Source of the DNA: Haloechinothrix aidingensis
GTDB taxonomy: Bacteria > Actinomycetota > Actinomycetes > Mycobacteriales > Pseudonocardiaceae
Direction of reading: 5' to 3'
DNA: 64,000 nt
NCBI RefSeq assembly: GCF_013450155.1
Contig: NZ_JACCKD010000001.1
Location: forward strand, 496,001-560,000
The position numbers were made by a program, and so were the translations under genes. The notes below the pieces were generated by a model. The model ran no database searches. It was given only the letters and a program-made list of their open reading frames with translations, and was not told the DNA's origin. Positions 43,246-53,030 of this stretch are shown in pieces; position 1 is the stretch's first letter, and every line of letters begins with the position of its first letter.

Positions 43246-43821
43246 TCAGGACCCGGCCAGGTCACTGAGCCGTTGATCAAGCTCGTCCTCGCCGACCGTG
43301 CCACGGACCACGTCGACCTCACCGGAAGCGTCGACGAACGCGTACGCGGGCTGGCGTGTCACGCCGAACGCTGTCCACACCTCGCGGTCCGCGTCGTTGA
43401 TGTGCTCGAACGTACCGAGCTCGTAGTCGGTCACGAAGTCCCGCATGGCCGAGACGTCGTCGTCGGCCGCGACGCCGACGAAGTCGACCTGCTCACCGTG
43501 CGTGGCGTGCGCCTCGGCCAGGGCAGGAGCCTCCGACTGGCAGATCGTGCACCACGGTGTCCAGAACCAGAACATCGCCGCCCCGCCTGCGAAGTCCTCG
43601 CCGCGGATGTCCTCGCCGCGGATGTCCTCGCCGTTCACCGTCTGCGCGGAGAACCGCAATGGCTCGGCGGGCGCGCCCTCCTGCGGCCCGTCCTGCTGTT
43701 GAGTACCGTCCCCGGTTCCGGTATCGGCGCCCGTGCGATCGTCCTCGGTCGAGGTCCCGCAGGAAGCGAGGACGAGCAGCCCCGCGGTGAGGAGCCCCGC
43801 CGCGCCTGCGCGATGTCGCAC
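43246..43821 (-). CDS. TlpA-like thioredoxin-fold lipoprotein
   Basis: 191 residues from GTG 43821 with GGGAGG five bases upstream. The lipobox LLVLASC gives an extracytoplasmic membrane anchor, followed by an acidic Gly/Gln linker and a redoxin domain with WCTIC as active site and the cis-Pro loop VTRQPAYAF. Likely reduced by the adjacent CcdA. An odd GEDIRGEDIRGEDF repeat precedes the active site. Confidence 0.88.
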   Translation of the reverse strand: MRHRAGAAGLLTAGLLVLASCGTSTEDDRTGADTGTGDGTQQQDGPQEGAPAEPLRFSAQTVNGEDIRGEDIRGEDFAGGAAMFWFWTPWCTICQSEAPALAEAHATHGEQVDFVGVAADDDVSAMRDFVTDYELGTFEHINDADREVWTAFGVTRQPAYAFVDASGEVDVVRGTVGEDELDQRLSDLAGS

Positions 43822-44137
43822 CTGTACCTCCCGTGATCGCGTGTGTGCACAATCCGGTTCCTGGCCCGCGCCGTTCGCCGGTCCGACAGGCCGGGACTCC
43901 CCCATTCAACCGCATAGCCGCGAGATCAGCACAGCAGTGTCGGCAGGCTGACACAACGTGGTCGCCGCGCCCCTCGCAGGAGCTTGTGGGGTCCGGTCGG
44001 CGCGGGCAGGGATCTGATCAACGGGTTCGCGACGCGTGCTCGCCGCGGGTATCTCGTATCGTGGGGCGGCGGACCGGCGCCGCGCCACGAGCCCGGTCCG
44101 GTGGGCGCGGCAGGCGTGCGATGGAAGGGGTGCGGCC
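43822..44137. other. 316-bp divergent intergenic region
   Basis: Lies between divergent genes starting at 43821 and 44138. I see no conserved gene, tRNA or clear promoter pair; GGAAGGGG at the right end is the Shine-Dalgarno of the DUF427 gene. Confidence 0.4.
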
Positions 44138-44938
44138 ATGTCACTCGCCGTGGGGCGCGGACCGTTCGGCGAGCGCCCGGCGGGCGCGTCCAACCTGCCC
44201 GGCCTGCCTGCGACAGTCCTGTACCTGGAGGACCGGCCACGGCGGGTCAGGGCCGTGCTGGGTGGGGAGACGGTCGCTGACACCGACAGGGTGAAGCTGT
44301 TGCACGAGACCGGGACCCCGGCGGTGTACTACTTCCCGGCAGGCGATGTGCGCACCGAGCTACTGCGACCGTCCGGCACACGCACGGTCAGCGAGGTGAA
44401 GGGCACCGCGGTGTACTACTCGGTGGCCGCGGGCGGGAAGGTCGCTGCCGACGCGTGCTGCGCCTACCCGGACCCGCCCCCGGAAGCGCCGCCGCTGTCC
44501 GGGTACCTGGCGTTTACCTGGGAAGCGATGGATGCCTGGTTCGAGGAGGACGAGCGGGTCCACCTGGAGCCGCGCGACCCGTACCACCGCGTCGATGTGC
44601 TGGCCGGCTCCCGCCGCGTGTGCGTCGAGGTGGCGGGCCGCGTCCTTGCCGACAGCGGGCGCCCGCTGGTCGTCTACGAGACCGGGGCGCGCCCGCGCTA
44701 CTACCTACCGGCCGACGACGTCGATGCCGGCGTGCTGGTGGCCGGCCCGACCACGAGCCGTTGCCAGTACAAGGGCCTCGCCACCTACTGGACCGTCGAG
44801 TCGGCCGAAGGCCGGGTCCATGACCTCGCGTGGACCTATGCCGAGCCGAACGCCGAGGCCGCGCGCCTGGCCGGGCACATCTGTTTCCGCCAGGAACGCG
44901 CGGAGGTCACGGTGACCGTGGACGGCCGCACCGCGTGA
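44138..44938 (+). CDS. Tandem DUF427-domain protein
   Basis: 266 residues with two DUF427 barrels. Domain 1 about 35-125 (VRAVLGGETVADTDRVKLLHETG, VKGTAVYYSV), domain 2 about 150-245 (YKGLATYWTVESAEG, DLAWTYAEP). GGAAGGGG precedes ATG 44138. The biochemical role is unknown. A single-domain DUF427 protein lies nearby at 45422. Confidence 0.85.
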   Translation: MSLAVGRGPFGERPAGASNLPGLPATVLYLEDRPRRVRAVLGGETVADTDRVKLLHETGTPAVYYFPAGDVRTELLRPSGTRTVSEVKGTAVYYSVAAGGKVAADACCAYPDPPPEAPPLSGYLAFTWEAMDAWFEEDERVHLEPRDPYHRVDVLAGSRRVCVEVAGRVLADSGRPLVVYETGARPRYYLPADDVDAGVLVAGPTTSRCQYKGLATYWTVESAEGRVHDLAWTYAEPNAEAARLAGHICFRQERAEVTVTVDGRTA

Positions 44939-44971
44939 GTACCCGCAGGGCCCGCACCGCGCTCGATCGGG

Positions 44972-45358
44972 CTATTGCTCGCAGTAGCGCTTCAGCCCGG
45001 TGAGTCCCTCCTCGATCGCGGGCCCGAGGGTCTCGGCGAGCGAGTCGGGCGTGATCTCGGTGCTGTAGAGGACGAGCGCTTCCTCACCGTCCTCCAGGAC
45101 GTCGACGGTCCCCAGGTGGGACTCGACGGGGAGGCCGCCGGTGATGCGGTACTGGAAGCGCCTGAGCTGCGGGTCGTTGGTGACGATCTCTTCCTCGATC
45201 GGCGTGCCGTCGGCCAGCTCGCAGTGACGGCTGTCGCCCGAGGCCGATGAGGTCGCGATCGCGGGAAACCACGCCGATATGTTCCCGGCGTCACTGACGA
45301 CGTCCCAGACCTCCTGGGCAGGCCGGTCGATCGTGGTCTGTGTGCGCAGCGTTGTCAT
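44972..45358 (-). CDS. SRPBCC (polyketide cyclase/START-like) protein
   Basis: 128 residues, single SRPBCC domain (TTIDRPAQEVWDVVSDAGNISAWFPAI), a hydrophobic-ligand-binding fold common in actinomycetes. No catalytic residues can be assigned. Minus strand, upstream of it lies the DUF427 gene at 45422. Confidence 0.82.
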   Translation of the reverse strand: MTTLRTQTTIDRPAQEVWDVVSDAGNISAWFPAIATSSASGDSRHCELADGTPIEEEIVTNDPQLRRFQYRITGGLPVESHLGTVDVLEDGEEALVLYSTEITPDSLAETLGPAIEEGLTGLKRYCEQ

Positions 45359-45421
45359 TCCGTTCCTTCCGTAACGCTCGGGGTCTTCCGGTTCACAGGT
45401 CGGGCTCGCCTGCCGCCCGGA

Positions 45422-45775
45422 TCACGTCCGGCGTGCGCCGAGGCGTGCGAGCAAGCCGCGTACGGGGCCTCGCTCCGCCGCGGGCTCACGCGTGCCGTCG
45501 ATGGTGACCTGCCCGCCGAAAGCGACGTGGTTCTTGATCCGGAGGGCGAGTGGTGACGGGTGGGGGTAACGCCACGCGAGGTCCGGCCCGATGTCGTCGC
45601 CGAGGATGATGTTGTGGTACCTCGCCACGCCCTTCCAGGGGCACAGGGTCTTCGATGGACTGTCCCCGAAGTACTCGCTGTACACGGAGTCCGGCGGGAA
45701 GTAATGGTTGCCTTCGAGACGGATCGTGCGGGGCGTCTCAGCGAGCACGACACCGTTCCACACCGCGCGCATCAT
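45422..45775 (-). CDS. Single DUF427-domain protein
   Basis: 117 residues: MRAVWNGVVLAETPRTIRLEGNHYF, TLCPWKGVARYHNIILG and DLAWRYPHP are the family motifs. ATG 45775 or the next codon ATG 45772; GAGG lies upstream. Followed 63 bp later by the SRPBCC gene. Confidence 0.85.
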   Translation of the reverse strand: MMRAVWNGVVLAETPRTIRLEGNHYFPPDSVYSEYFGDSPSKTLCPWKGVARYHNIILGDDIGPDLAWRYPHPSPLALRIKNHVAFGGQVTIDGTREPAAERGPVRGLLARLGARRT

Positions 45776-45864
45776 CGCACTCACCTCTCTCCGGACGGTA
45801 CAACCAGTGCAACCACCGGGCGCGCCGCACGGCGGCAGGACTGTCATCGCGCTGACACCTATCG

Positions 45865-45913
45865 GCTGAATGACGCTTTCAGTCCACCCGAAGGACTGAG
45901 GGCGTCATTCAGC
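45865..45913. repeat. Palindromic repeat, copy 3
   Basis: Arms 45865-45885 and 45893-45913 pair over 21 bp with two G-T pairs and a 7-base loop; core GCTGAATGACGCTTTCAG. It lies between two minus-strand genes and holds the stop codon (45909-45911) of the gene on its right. Confidence 0.88.
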
Positions 45914-46496
45914 GTCGACCGGCCGGCCAGGTGAGCAGTGGAGCGTTGATCACGACGTCGGTCCGTTCGGCGGACAGCTCGCCCGCCTCGATCGCGTCCT
46001 CGACCTCGCCCGCCGAGGTGAGTAACCGTGGCCCGGCGCTCGTGCCGTCCTCGTTCCACGTCAGCAGCACCAGGCGCCGCAGCGGGGTGTAGCCGTCGTC
46101 CCCGGGGGCGGTGTCGAACACATCGGGCTGGAACTCCAGCGGGCCGCGAGGTCCGTCGGGCCGCACGCCGTTGGTGAACACGTAGACCGGGCCGAGCGCG
46201 GACTCCGGGGCCTCGGCCAGCTCGGGCACGGTGGTCACCGGCGAGCCCATCATGTCGGTCAGCAGCTCGGAGATCTCCGGGTCGGAGGACTCCGGGTGCG
46301 CGAAGAGGACCCGCTCCCCCTCGTAGTAAGCCGCCACGGGCGGGAAGCGCGGCGCCTCCCCTGCCATACCGTCCATACCCGCTCCGCCGTCGCTGGTCGA
46401 CATATCTTCCTGACCGAGCCCGTAGACCCACCAGGTGCCGAACCCGAGTACGGCCACCGCGATGATCACCGCGACCCCGATCCATCCCTTTGTCAT
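45909..46496 (-). CDS. Membrane-anchored conserved protein (DUF7482-like)
   Basis: 195 residues: N-terminal TM (IGVAVIIAVAVLGFGTWWVYG), Met/Asp/Gly-rich linker with MSTSDGG and GMDGMAGE, and a C-terminal globular domain with RRLVLLTWNEDG and DVVINAPLLTW. Met/Asp-rich linkers can bind metals but that is only a suggestion. Family assignment tentative; function unknown. Confidence 0.65.
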   Translation of the reverse strand: MTKGWIGVAVIIAVAVLGFGTWWVYGLGQEDMSTSDGGAGMDGMAGEAPRFPPVAAYYEGERVLFAHPESSDPEISELLTDMMGSPVTTVPELAEAPESALGPVYVFTNGVRPDGPRGPLEFQPDVFDTAPGDDGYTPLRRLVLLTWNEDGTSAGPRLLTSAGEVEDAIEAGELSAERTDVVINAPLLTWPAGRR

Positions 46497-46732
46497 GTGT
46501 TCGAGCCCTGTCCTGTGCCGGTATCCCTTCCGGCGAGCACGGTAGAACCTTGACCTCGCTGGAACGTCAAACTCGGCTCCCGCGGCGAACGGCGGGAATG
46601 GACAGGGCATCACGCGATGCGCGCCGGCGGCCGGGCGGCGCGTTCGTTTCGAACGGCCGCCGTGCCGTGCGAAACTCGGATCATGGTGTATGAACCGGAC
46701 CGGCACGGAACGGCGTCCACGAGGCGGCAACC

Positions 46733-48547
46733 GTGAGCTCGTCCCACCCGATCGAGGACTACGCGCTCATCGGCGACACCGAGACGGCAGCGCTGGTGTG
46801 CCGGTCCGGCAGCATCGACTGGCTGTGCCTGCCGCAGTTCGACGCGCGGGCCTGTTTCGCCGCCCTGCTCGGTGACGCGACCAACGGCCGGTGGCTGCTG
46901 GCACCCGCCGCGGAGGTCACCGCCGTGCGGCGCCGTTACCGGCCGGGCACGCTGGTGCTCGAGACCGAGTTCGACACGGCCGAGGGAACCGTACGGGTGG
47001 TCGACGCGATGCCGCCCCGCCCGGCCGACGGGCGGGCGCGCCACGATGTGGTGCGCCTTGTGGAAGGCGTGGCCGGGCGCGTCGCCGTGACCATGGAGCT
47101 GGTCATCCGCTTCGACTACGGCTCGCTCGTGCCCTGGGTGACCCGCCGGGACGGGCGGCTCCGGGCCGTGGCCGGTCCGGACGCGATCACCCTGGCCTCG
47201 CCGGTCGAGGTGCACGGGCGCGACCTGAGGACGGTGTGCGACTTCACGGTCGAACCCGGCGAGCAGGTGCCCTTCGAGCTGGTGTGGCATCGTTCCCACG
47301 AACCTGCCCCGCCGCAGGGGGACGTGCCGGGGGCCGTGGAAGCCACCACGCAGTGGTGGCAGCAGTGGTCGGGGCACAGCATCTACCAGGGTGACTACGC
47401 CGAGGCCGTGCAGCGCTCGTTGATCACCCTGAAGGCGCTGACGTACCGGCCCACCGGCGCGATCGTGGCCGCTCCCACGACGTCGCTGCCCGAGCAGCCC
47501 GGTGGGGAGCGTAACTGGGACTACCGCTACGCGTGGCTGCGCGACGCCACCTTCGCCCTGCAGGCGCTGATGCAGGGCGGTTACCGGGAGGAGTCCGTGG
47601 CGTGGCGGGACTGGCTGCTCCGCGCGGTGGCGGGCGACCCCAAGCGGCTGCAGATCATGTACGGCATAGCCGGGGAGCACCGGCTGCCCGAGCTGACCCT
47701 GGACTGGCTGTCCGGGTACGCGGACTCCAGGCCGGTGCGTATCGGTAACGCCGCATCCACCCAGCGCCAGCACGACGTGTACGGCGAGGTCATGGACGCC
47801 CTGCACTACGCGCGTGAGGTCGGTATCGATCCGGAACCGGAGGCATGGTCCCTGCAGCGCGCGCTGTTGAGCGATCTCGAGTCCCGGTGGAACGAGCCGG
47901 ACGAGGGTATCTGGGAGATCCGCGGTACACCCCAGCACTTCACCCACTCCAAGGTCATGGCGTGGGTGGCATTCGACCGCGCGGTCACTGCCGTCGAGCG
48001 GCACGGGCTCGACGGGCCCGTGGAACACTGGCGCGAGCTCCGGTCCGCCATCCACGCCGAGGTCTGCGCCAAGGGGTACAACGCCGAACGCAACACGTTC
48101 ACCCAGGTCTACGGGGGCACGGATGTCGACGCGAGCCTGCTGCTGATCCCCATCGTGGGTTTCCTGCCCGCAGACGACCCCCGGGTGGCAGGCACCGTGG
48201 ACGCGGTCATCGCCGATCTCTCGGTCGACGAAACGTGCGTGCTGCGCTACCCGGAACATTCCGGTGTGGACGGCCTACCCGAGGGTGAGGGCGCCTTCCT
48301 GCTGTGCTCCTTCTGGCTGGTCGACGCGCTGGTGCTGCTCGGAAGGTACGAGGAGGCGAGGGCACGATTCGAGCGCCTGCTCGCGGTGCGCAACGACGTC
48401 GGGCTGCTGGCGGAGGAGTACGCGCCACCCTTCGGTCAGCTGGGCAACTTCCCGCAGGCGTTCAGCCACATCGGACTGATCAGCTCAGCCTGCAACCTCG
48501 CGCGTGAGCGGGGACCGGCCAGCGAGCGCGCGGGCAGGCACGCCTGA
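46733..48547 (+). CDS. Glycoside hydrolase family 15 protein (trehalase/glucoamylase-like)
   Basis: 604 residues. N-terminal beta-sandwich (IEDYALIGDTETAALVCRSGSIDWLC) and C-terminal (alpha/alpha)6 barrel (RNWDYRYAWLRDATFALQAL). Putative catalytic acids are in EPDEGIWEIRG and LLAEEYAP. Actinomycete relatives include alpha,alpha-trehalases; the specificity is not decided here. Cytosolic, with no signal peptide. Confidence 0.9.
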   Translation: MSSSHPIEDYALIGDTETAALVCRSGSIDWLCLPQFDARACFAALLGDATNGRWLLAPAAEVTAVRRRYRPGTLVLETEFDTAEGTVRVVDAMPPRPADGRARHDVVRLVEGVAGRVAVTMELVIRFDYGSLVPWVTRRDGRLRAVAGPDAITLASPVEVHGRDLRTVCDFTVEPGEQVPFELVWHRSHEPAPPQGDVPGAVEATTQWWQQWSGHSIYQGDYAEAVQRSLITLKALTYRPTGAIVAAPTTSLPEQPGGERNWDYRYAWLRDATFALQALMQGGYREESVAWRDWLLRAVAGDPKRLQIMYGIAGEHRLPELTLDWLSGYADSRPVRIGNAASTQRQHDVYGEVMDALHYAREVGIDPEPEAWSLQRALLSDLESRWNEPDEGIWEIRGTPQHFTHSKVMAWVAFDRAVTAVERHGLDGPVEHWRELRSAIHAEVCAKGYNAERNTFTQVYGGTDVDASLLLIPIVGFLPADDPRVAGTVDAVIADLSVDETCVLRYPEHSGVDGLPEGEGAFLLCSFWLVDALVLLGRYEEARARFERLLAVRNDVGLLAEEYAPPFGQLGNFPQAFSHIGLISSACNLARERGPASERAGRHA

Positions 48548-48562
48548 CGGATTCGCGGCCCC

Positions 48563-49795
48563 TCAACCCGGTGTGCTGATGAAGGCGTCGAGCGGTTCGA
48601 GGTGCCACGGGTCCTCCGTGGCGCAATCGTGCGGCAGCCACTTGCGGGCGTCGCGCGCACCCATCTCGATGAGCTCGGTGAGGAACTCGGAGTCGAAGAA
48701 AAGGTAGCTCAGCAGCTCACCACGCCCGGCGCCGCCCGGTCCCAGCAGCCGGTTGAGCAGCAGGAAGTCGGGGTTGCGCAGGCCCTTGAGCCCGCCGTAC
48801 CTGGACCGGAAGATCTCGACGGCGAGCTCGCCGATCGCGTTGCGCGGGGGTCCGATGAAGATGTACGGGACCTGCCGGTAGGCGGGCTTGCCCCGTGTCC
48901 GCCGGTACCTGTGCGCACCGGGAGCCTCTCCGGTGAAGAAGGTGTTGACGTTGCCGAGCATGCGCATGTCCTCGATCAGCGGGTCGACGAGGTCGCCTTG
49001 CAGCAGGTTGACGGCTCCGTCGCCCAGGCTCGGCGGGCCGCTGTCGTGGCGGCCGGGATCGTCGACGGGCGTGGTTACCGAGGAGGTCCCCAGTACGACA
49101 ACCCGGTCGGCGCCGAGGTCGAGGGCGGGTTTCAGCGGGGTGTTGAGCCTGGTACTGCCGTCGATGTACCAGCCGCGTGCCTGGTCCGGGTGGTCGATGT
49201 GTACCGACGGGAACAGCATCGGGATCGCGGCGGACGCGCGGATGTGTTCGAGACCGACCTGGCAGCGCACGTAGTCCAGCACGTGCGAACGGTGATCCGG
49301 TAACGGCGCGTTCGCGTCGCAGAAGACCACGCTGCGGCCGGTCCAGACGGCGGTTCCGATCACCGCGAGGATGGTGTCGTCGCTGTTGTCGAGGTTGGAC
49401 CGCAAGATGTCCCAGTCGAGCCATTCGCGCAGGTTCGCCGCGAGCGGGCTCGGGTCGAGCAGGCTGGTCATCCGGAGGGCGGGAAGGGACAGGAGCTCAC
49501 CGACGGATCGCGCGGCCAGCCGGGGGATCTGCTGGAAGATCAGCGGCCGGATGACGTGACCGATGTCGAGCTGGCGCCAGTGCTCCAGCAGGCCCGCGAC
49601 AGCGGCCTCGGCGCCCAGGTGCGCGGTCGCGGCCAGGTACGTAGCGTTGATCGCGCCGACGCTGCTGCCGACCAGGAGGCGAGGTCGCTGCCCGCGGCGT
49701 TCGAGTTCGGGAAGCAGCACAGACAGCGCTCCGGCCTCGTACGCGCCACGCGCGCCACCACCCGCCAGGACCAGCCCCACACGCTCGTCGCTCAT
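48563..49795 (-). CDS. Patatin-like phospholipase
   Basis: 410 residues with Ser/Asp dyad: oxyanion motif GGGARGAYE, nucleophile GSSVG (Ser45) and Asp in GWYIDGSTRLNTP near 212. The C-terminal half after about 290 is not part of the core fold. Predicted intracellular lipid acyl hydrolase. Convergent with the GH15 gene (15-bp gap). Confidence 0.9.
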   Translation of the reverse strand: MSDERVGLVLAGGGARGAYEAGALSVLLPELERRGQRPRLLVGSSVGAINATYLAATAHLGAEAAVAGLLEHWRQLDIGHVIRPLIFQQIPRLAARSVGELLSLPALRMTSLLDPSPLAANLREWLDWDILRSNLDNSDDTILAVIGTAVWTGRSVVFCDANAPLPDHRSHVLDYVRCQVGLEHIRASAAIPMLFPSVHIDHPDQARGWYIDGSTRLNTPLKPALDLGADRVVVLGTSSVTTPVDDPGRHDSGPPSLGDGAVNLLQGDLVDPLIEDMRMLGNVNTFFTGEAPGAHRYRRTRGKPAYRQVPYIFIGPPRNAIGELAVEIFRSRYGGLKGLRNPDFLLLNRLLGPGGAGRGELLSYLFFDSEFLTELIEMGARDARKWLPHDCATEDPWHLEPLDAFISTPG

Positions 49796-50118
49796 GACGC
49801 ATCCACGATCCGGCCGGCCGGCCACGTGATGGGGGCACGGTACTCCCGGTGCGTTCCCGCTGCGCGCGGCCGAGCCGGCACCGTCACGAGTCTGTTCAGC
49901 ACAGCGGCCTCCTAACCGGCCTCCCGGCTCCGTGCCGGGGGAACACGTGCGTGACCGGGTTGTCCGGCGCGATTGTCAGGATGGCGACAGTGACATCACC
50001 ACATCGGAGGTTCCTGGCCGCGCCGACCCTTGCACGCTAGCGCTGGCCGCTCGATCGTGGCCATAGCATGTGTGCCGGTAGCCCGGCTTGTTCCCCGGCA
50101 CGGGTGAAGGAGGGATCG
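49796..50118. other. 323-bp intergenic region
   Basis: Between a minus-strand patatin gene and the plus-strand lipoprotein gene. No supported gene; only a 19-codon frame at 49981-50040. GAAGGAGGG just before 50119 is the lipoprotein Shine-Dalgarno. Confidence 0.4.
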
Positions 50119-50562
50119 ATGCGTTCCGGCCGCGTCCCGGCCGTGCTCACTGCCGTGCTCATCGCCGTCGCCGCGTGCGGTGCGAACGGCGACGACAGCG
50201 ATGGGCCCGGCCCGGCCGACAGCACCGTTGCCGGCTCGGAGGAAACCGCGGGAAGCGAGCAGCGTTACCCCGACGTCATCGATGTGGCGGTCGAGCGGAA
50301 CGGGGGTTCGTTCTCGTTCGAGGTCACGATCAGTTCCCCGTACGACACCGCGGAGCGCTACGCGGACGGCTGGCGGGTCAAGGACGAGGACGGGAACGTC
50401 TACGGCGAGCACACGCTGATGCACGACCATGCCGGGGAGCAGCCGTTCACCCGCACCCAGGACGGCGTGGAGATACCCGCCGACGTCCGGGAGGTGATCG
50501 TGGAGGGGCGGGACAAGCGGTACGGCTACGGAGGTGAGACCGAGACCGTCGTCGTCCGGTGA
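50119..50562 (+). CDS. Small secreted lipoprotein, function unknown
   Basis: 147 residues. Signal peptide with lipobox IAVAAC, acidic linker, then a compact domain ([24 protein letters not shown], ending [13 protein letters not shown]). GGAGGG precedes ATG 50119. It precedes the MerR-type promoter of the metal ATPase and may be metal-related, but nothing in it proves that. Confidence 0.72.
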   Translation: MRSGRVPAVLTAVLIAVAACGANGDDSDGPGPADSTVAGSEETAGSEQRYPDVIDVAVERNGGSFSFEVTISSPYDTAERYADGWRVKDEDGNVYGEHTLMHDHAGEQPFTRTQDGVEIPADVREVIVEGRDKRYGYGGETETVVVR

Positions 50563-50631
50563 CGTCCGCGCCGGTTCCCGCGGTGCACGAGGGCGATCCG
50601 CGCCCGCTTGCCGTACGACCGTTGCCTCGCC

Positions 50632-50663
50632 TTGACCTTCCAGTCGAGTGGAAGGATTACCGT
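50632..50663 (+). promoter_or_regulatory. MerR-type promoter of the metal ATPase
   Basis: TTGACC (50632-50637) and TACCGT (50658-50663) are 20 bp apart, the over-long spacer typical of MerR-activated promoters. Perfect arms CCTTCCA (50636-50642) and TGGAAGG (50649-50655) form the operator between them. The activator is most likely the MerR protein at 53031. Confidence 0.82.
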
Positions 50664-50729
50664 AACCCTGTTCCCCTGCCGAGCCGGGCGGGGACGGCAC
50701 GGCAGGCAGCGACGGCAGGAGGTGCGGCG

Positions 50730-53009
50730 ATGGCTACGGACGGGGACGGGACGGCCTCGCTGCGGATGAAGATCGGGGGGATGTCCTGCTCGTTCTGCAC
50801 GAGCACGATCCGTACCGCATACGAGCGCATCGACGGGGTGCGGGAGGTGGGGGTGTCGCTGGCCCATGAGGAGGGGCTGGTGAAGTACGACCCCGCCAAG
50901 GTCAGCGAGGACCACCTCAAGCGGACGCTGCACGACATCGGTTACACCTACCGGGACCCGGACAAGGTCGCCGGCTTCGAGGAGGAGGAAGCCGAGCTGG
51001 CCCAGGCCCGTAACCGGCTGATCGCGGCCGGGACGTTCACGGGCATCACCCTGGTGTTGATGTTGCTGGGGATGGAGCCGTTCGCCACGGTGCTGGCACA
51101 TCCGATGCTGCCGTGGGTGATGCTGGCGCTTGCCGCGGAGACCATGTTCGTCACCGGCTGGTTCATCAAGAAGATGGCGTTCGCCTCGCTGCGGCGGCGG
51201 ATCTTCAACCAGCACGTGTTGCTGGAGTTCGCGGCCTTCGCGGGACTGGTCGGTGGGTTGCTCGGCGTGTTCGTGAACCCGGAGTTCCCCGCGGGCCACT
51301 TCTTCGCGGTGGCCACCTTCGTCACCACGTACCACATCCTGTCGGACTACGTGTCCAAGGTGGTGCGGACGCGCTCCTCGCAGGCGATCCGCAAGCTGCT
51401 TGACCTGCAGCCCAACGACGCCCGGGTCATCCGCGACGGGTTCGAGCAGGATGTGCCGGTGGACGAGGTCGCCATCGGCGAGCTGGTGCGGGTGCGCCCC
51501 GGGGAGTCGATCCCGGTGGACGGTGCGGTTACCGAGGGAGCCTCGGCGGTGGACCAGTCGCTGGTCACCGGCGAGCCCATCCCCGAGGAGAAGGTGGCAG
51601 GCGACGAGGTGATCGGCGGCTCGGTGAACCGGACCGGCACCCTCGTGCTGCGCGTCTCGCGGGTCGGTCAGGAGTCGTTCCTTGCCCGGGTCGCGCGTTC
51701 CATCGAGGAGGCCCGCGCCCTGCGGCCAGGGGTCCTGCAGCTGATGGACGTGATCCTCAAGCACTTCGTGCGCGTGGTGCTCACAGCCGCCGCACTGGCG
51801 TTCGGCTTGTGGGTGGTCGGCCCGATCTTCTGGGCAGGCGGTCCCGACTGGTTCCGCGCGGTGTTCGCCACACTCGCGGTGCTGGTGATGGGCTACCCGT
51901 GCGCGCTGGGCATGGCCACACCGCTGGCGATGATCCGTGGCGGGGGCATGGCTGCCGAGCGCGGCATCCTCATGCGCTCCGGCGAGGCCTTCCAGATCAT
52001 GAGCCGGCTGCGCACCGTCGTGCTGGACAAGACAGGCACGATCACGCGCGGCGAGCCGGGCGTGGAGACCGTGGTCGCCGTCGGTGACTACCGCGATGCG
52101 GATGTGCTGGGCTGGGCAGCCACGGTGGAGGCGGCCAGCGAGCATCCGCTGGCCCGCGCGATCGAGGACGCGGCCGAGGCCCGCGAACTGCCGCTCGGTG
52201 ATGCCGGGGAGTTCGGCGCCCACCCCGGGCGCGGCGTCGAAGCGACGGTCGACGGGGCGCGCATCTTGGTGGGCAAGCCGGCCTTTCTGGCCGAGCAGGG
52301 CATCGACGTCGCTGCTGCCGACGAGTACCGCGAACGGCTGGAAAGCGGCGGCCGGACCGTGGTCGCCGTCGCCAGGGACGGGGTCCTGGTCGGGCTGGTC
52401 GGTGTCGCCGACACCGTCAAGGCCGACGCCGCCGAGGCCGTGTCCGGCATGCGCGAGCTCGGGCTGACTCCGGTGATGATCACGGGTGACAACGAGCGCA
52501 CCGCACGTGCTGTGGCCGAGCAGGTGGGGATCGAGCGGGTGTTCGCGCAGGTGCTGCCCGAGGAGAAGGCCAACCGGGTACGCGAGCTGCAACAGCAGGG
52601 CCGGCGCGTGGCGATGGTCGGCGACGGCATCAACGACGCCCCCGCGCTGACCCAGGCCGATATCGGTTTCGCGATCGGCGCGGGCACCGATATCGCGATC
52701 GAGTCCGCCGACATCGTCGTCATGGGTGATCGGCTGGGTTCGGTGACCGATGCTCACCGGATCGGGGTGAACTCCTACGCCAAGACCAAACAGAACCTGG
52801 CGCTGGCCTTCGCGTTCAACGGCATCGGCATCCCGGTGGCCATCACGGGCCTGCTGCATCCGATCTGGGCCATGGTCGCGATGGTGGCCAGCGTGACCGC
52901 GGTGCTGACCAACTCCTTCGCGGGCAGCGCCCTGCGCCGCGTTACCGGCGCGGCGCGGGACTCGGAACGCGATGGCAGGTGGGATGCGGGCACACTGGAA
53001 ACGGCGTGA
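50730..53009 (+). CDS. Heavy-metal P1B-type ATPase with YPC motif
   Basis: Metal exporter of 759 residues. N-terminal HMA domain with GGMSCSFC (Cys20, Cys23). Actuator motif LVTGEP, phosphorylation site DKTGT (Asp433), SEHPLARAI and [10 protein letters not shown] are all intact. The membrane metal site reads [11 protein letters not shown] (Tyr389-Pro-Cys391), so the first Cys of the usual CPC is replaced by Tyr, which makes the metal hard to predict. GGAGG precedes ATG 50730. Operon with MerR under a 20-bp-spacer promoter. Confidence 0.93.
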   Translation: MATDGDGTASLRMKIGGMSCSFCTSTIRTAYERIDGVREVGVSLAHEEGLVKYDPAKVSEDHLKRTLHDIGYTYRDPDKVAGFEEEEAELAQARNRLIAAGTFTGITLVLMLLGMEPFATVLAHPMLPWVMLALAAETMFVTGWFIKKMAFASLRRRIFNQHVLLEFAAFAGLVGGLLGVFVNPEFPAGHFFAVATFVTTYHILSDYVSKVVRTRSSQAIRKLLDLQPNDARVIRDGFEQDVPVDEVAIGELVRVRPGESIPVDGAVTEGASAVDQSLVTGEPIPEEKVAGDEVIGGSVNRTGTLVLRVSRVGQESFLARVARSIEEARALRPGVLQLMDVILKHFVRVVLTAAALAFGLWVVGPIFWAGGPDWFRAVFATLAVLVMGYPCALGMATPLAMIRGGGMAAERGILMRSGEAFQIMSRLRTVVLDKTGTITRGEPGVETVVAVGDYRDADVLGWAATVEAASEHPLARAIEDAAEARELPLGDAGEFGAHPGRGVEATVDGARILVGKPAFLAEQGIDVAAADEYRERLESGGRTVVAVARDGVLVGLVGVADTVKADAAEAVSGMRELGLTPVMITGDNERTARAVAEQVGIERVFAQVLPEEKANRVRELQQQGRRVAMVGDGINDAPALTQADIGFAIGAGTDIAIESADIVVMGDRLGSVTDAHRIGVNSYAKTKQNLALAFAFNGIGIPVAITGLLHPIWAMVAMVASVTAVLTNSFAGSALRRVTGAARDSERDGRWDAGTLETA

Positions 53010-53030
53010 GCCGTGCGGGCGGGAGGTACG

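Noticed and set aside
46610-48259. Minus-strand open frame antisense to the GH15 gene
   Set aside because: His/Arg/Pro-rich nonsense composition; GH15 motifs on the plus strand are intact.
49981-50040. 19-codon frame as a leader peptide
   Set aside because: It lacks the LTxRRxxDxC pattern, has no hairpin and no sulfur or amino-acid operon follows.
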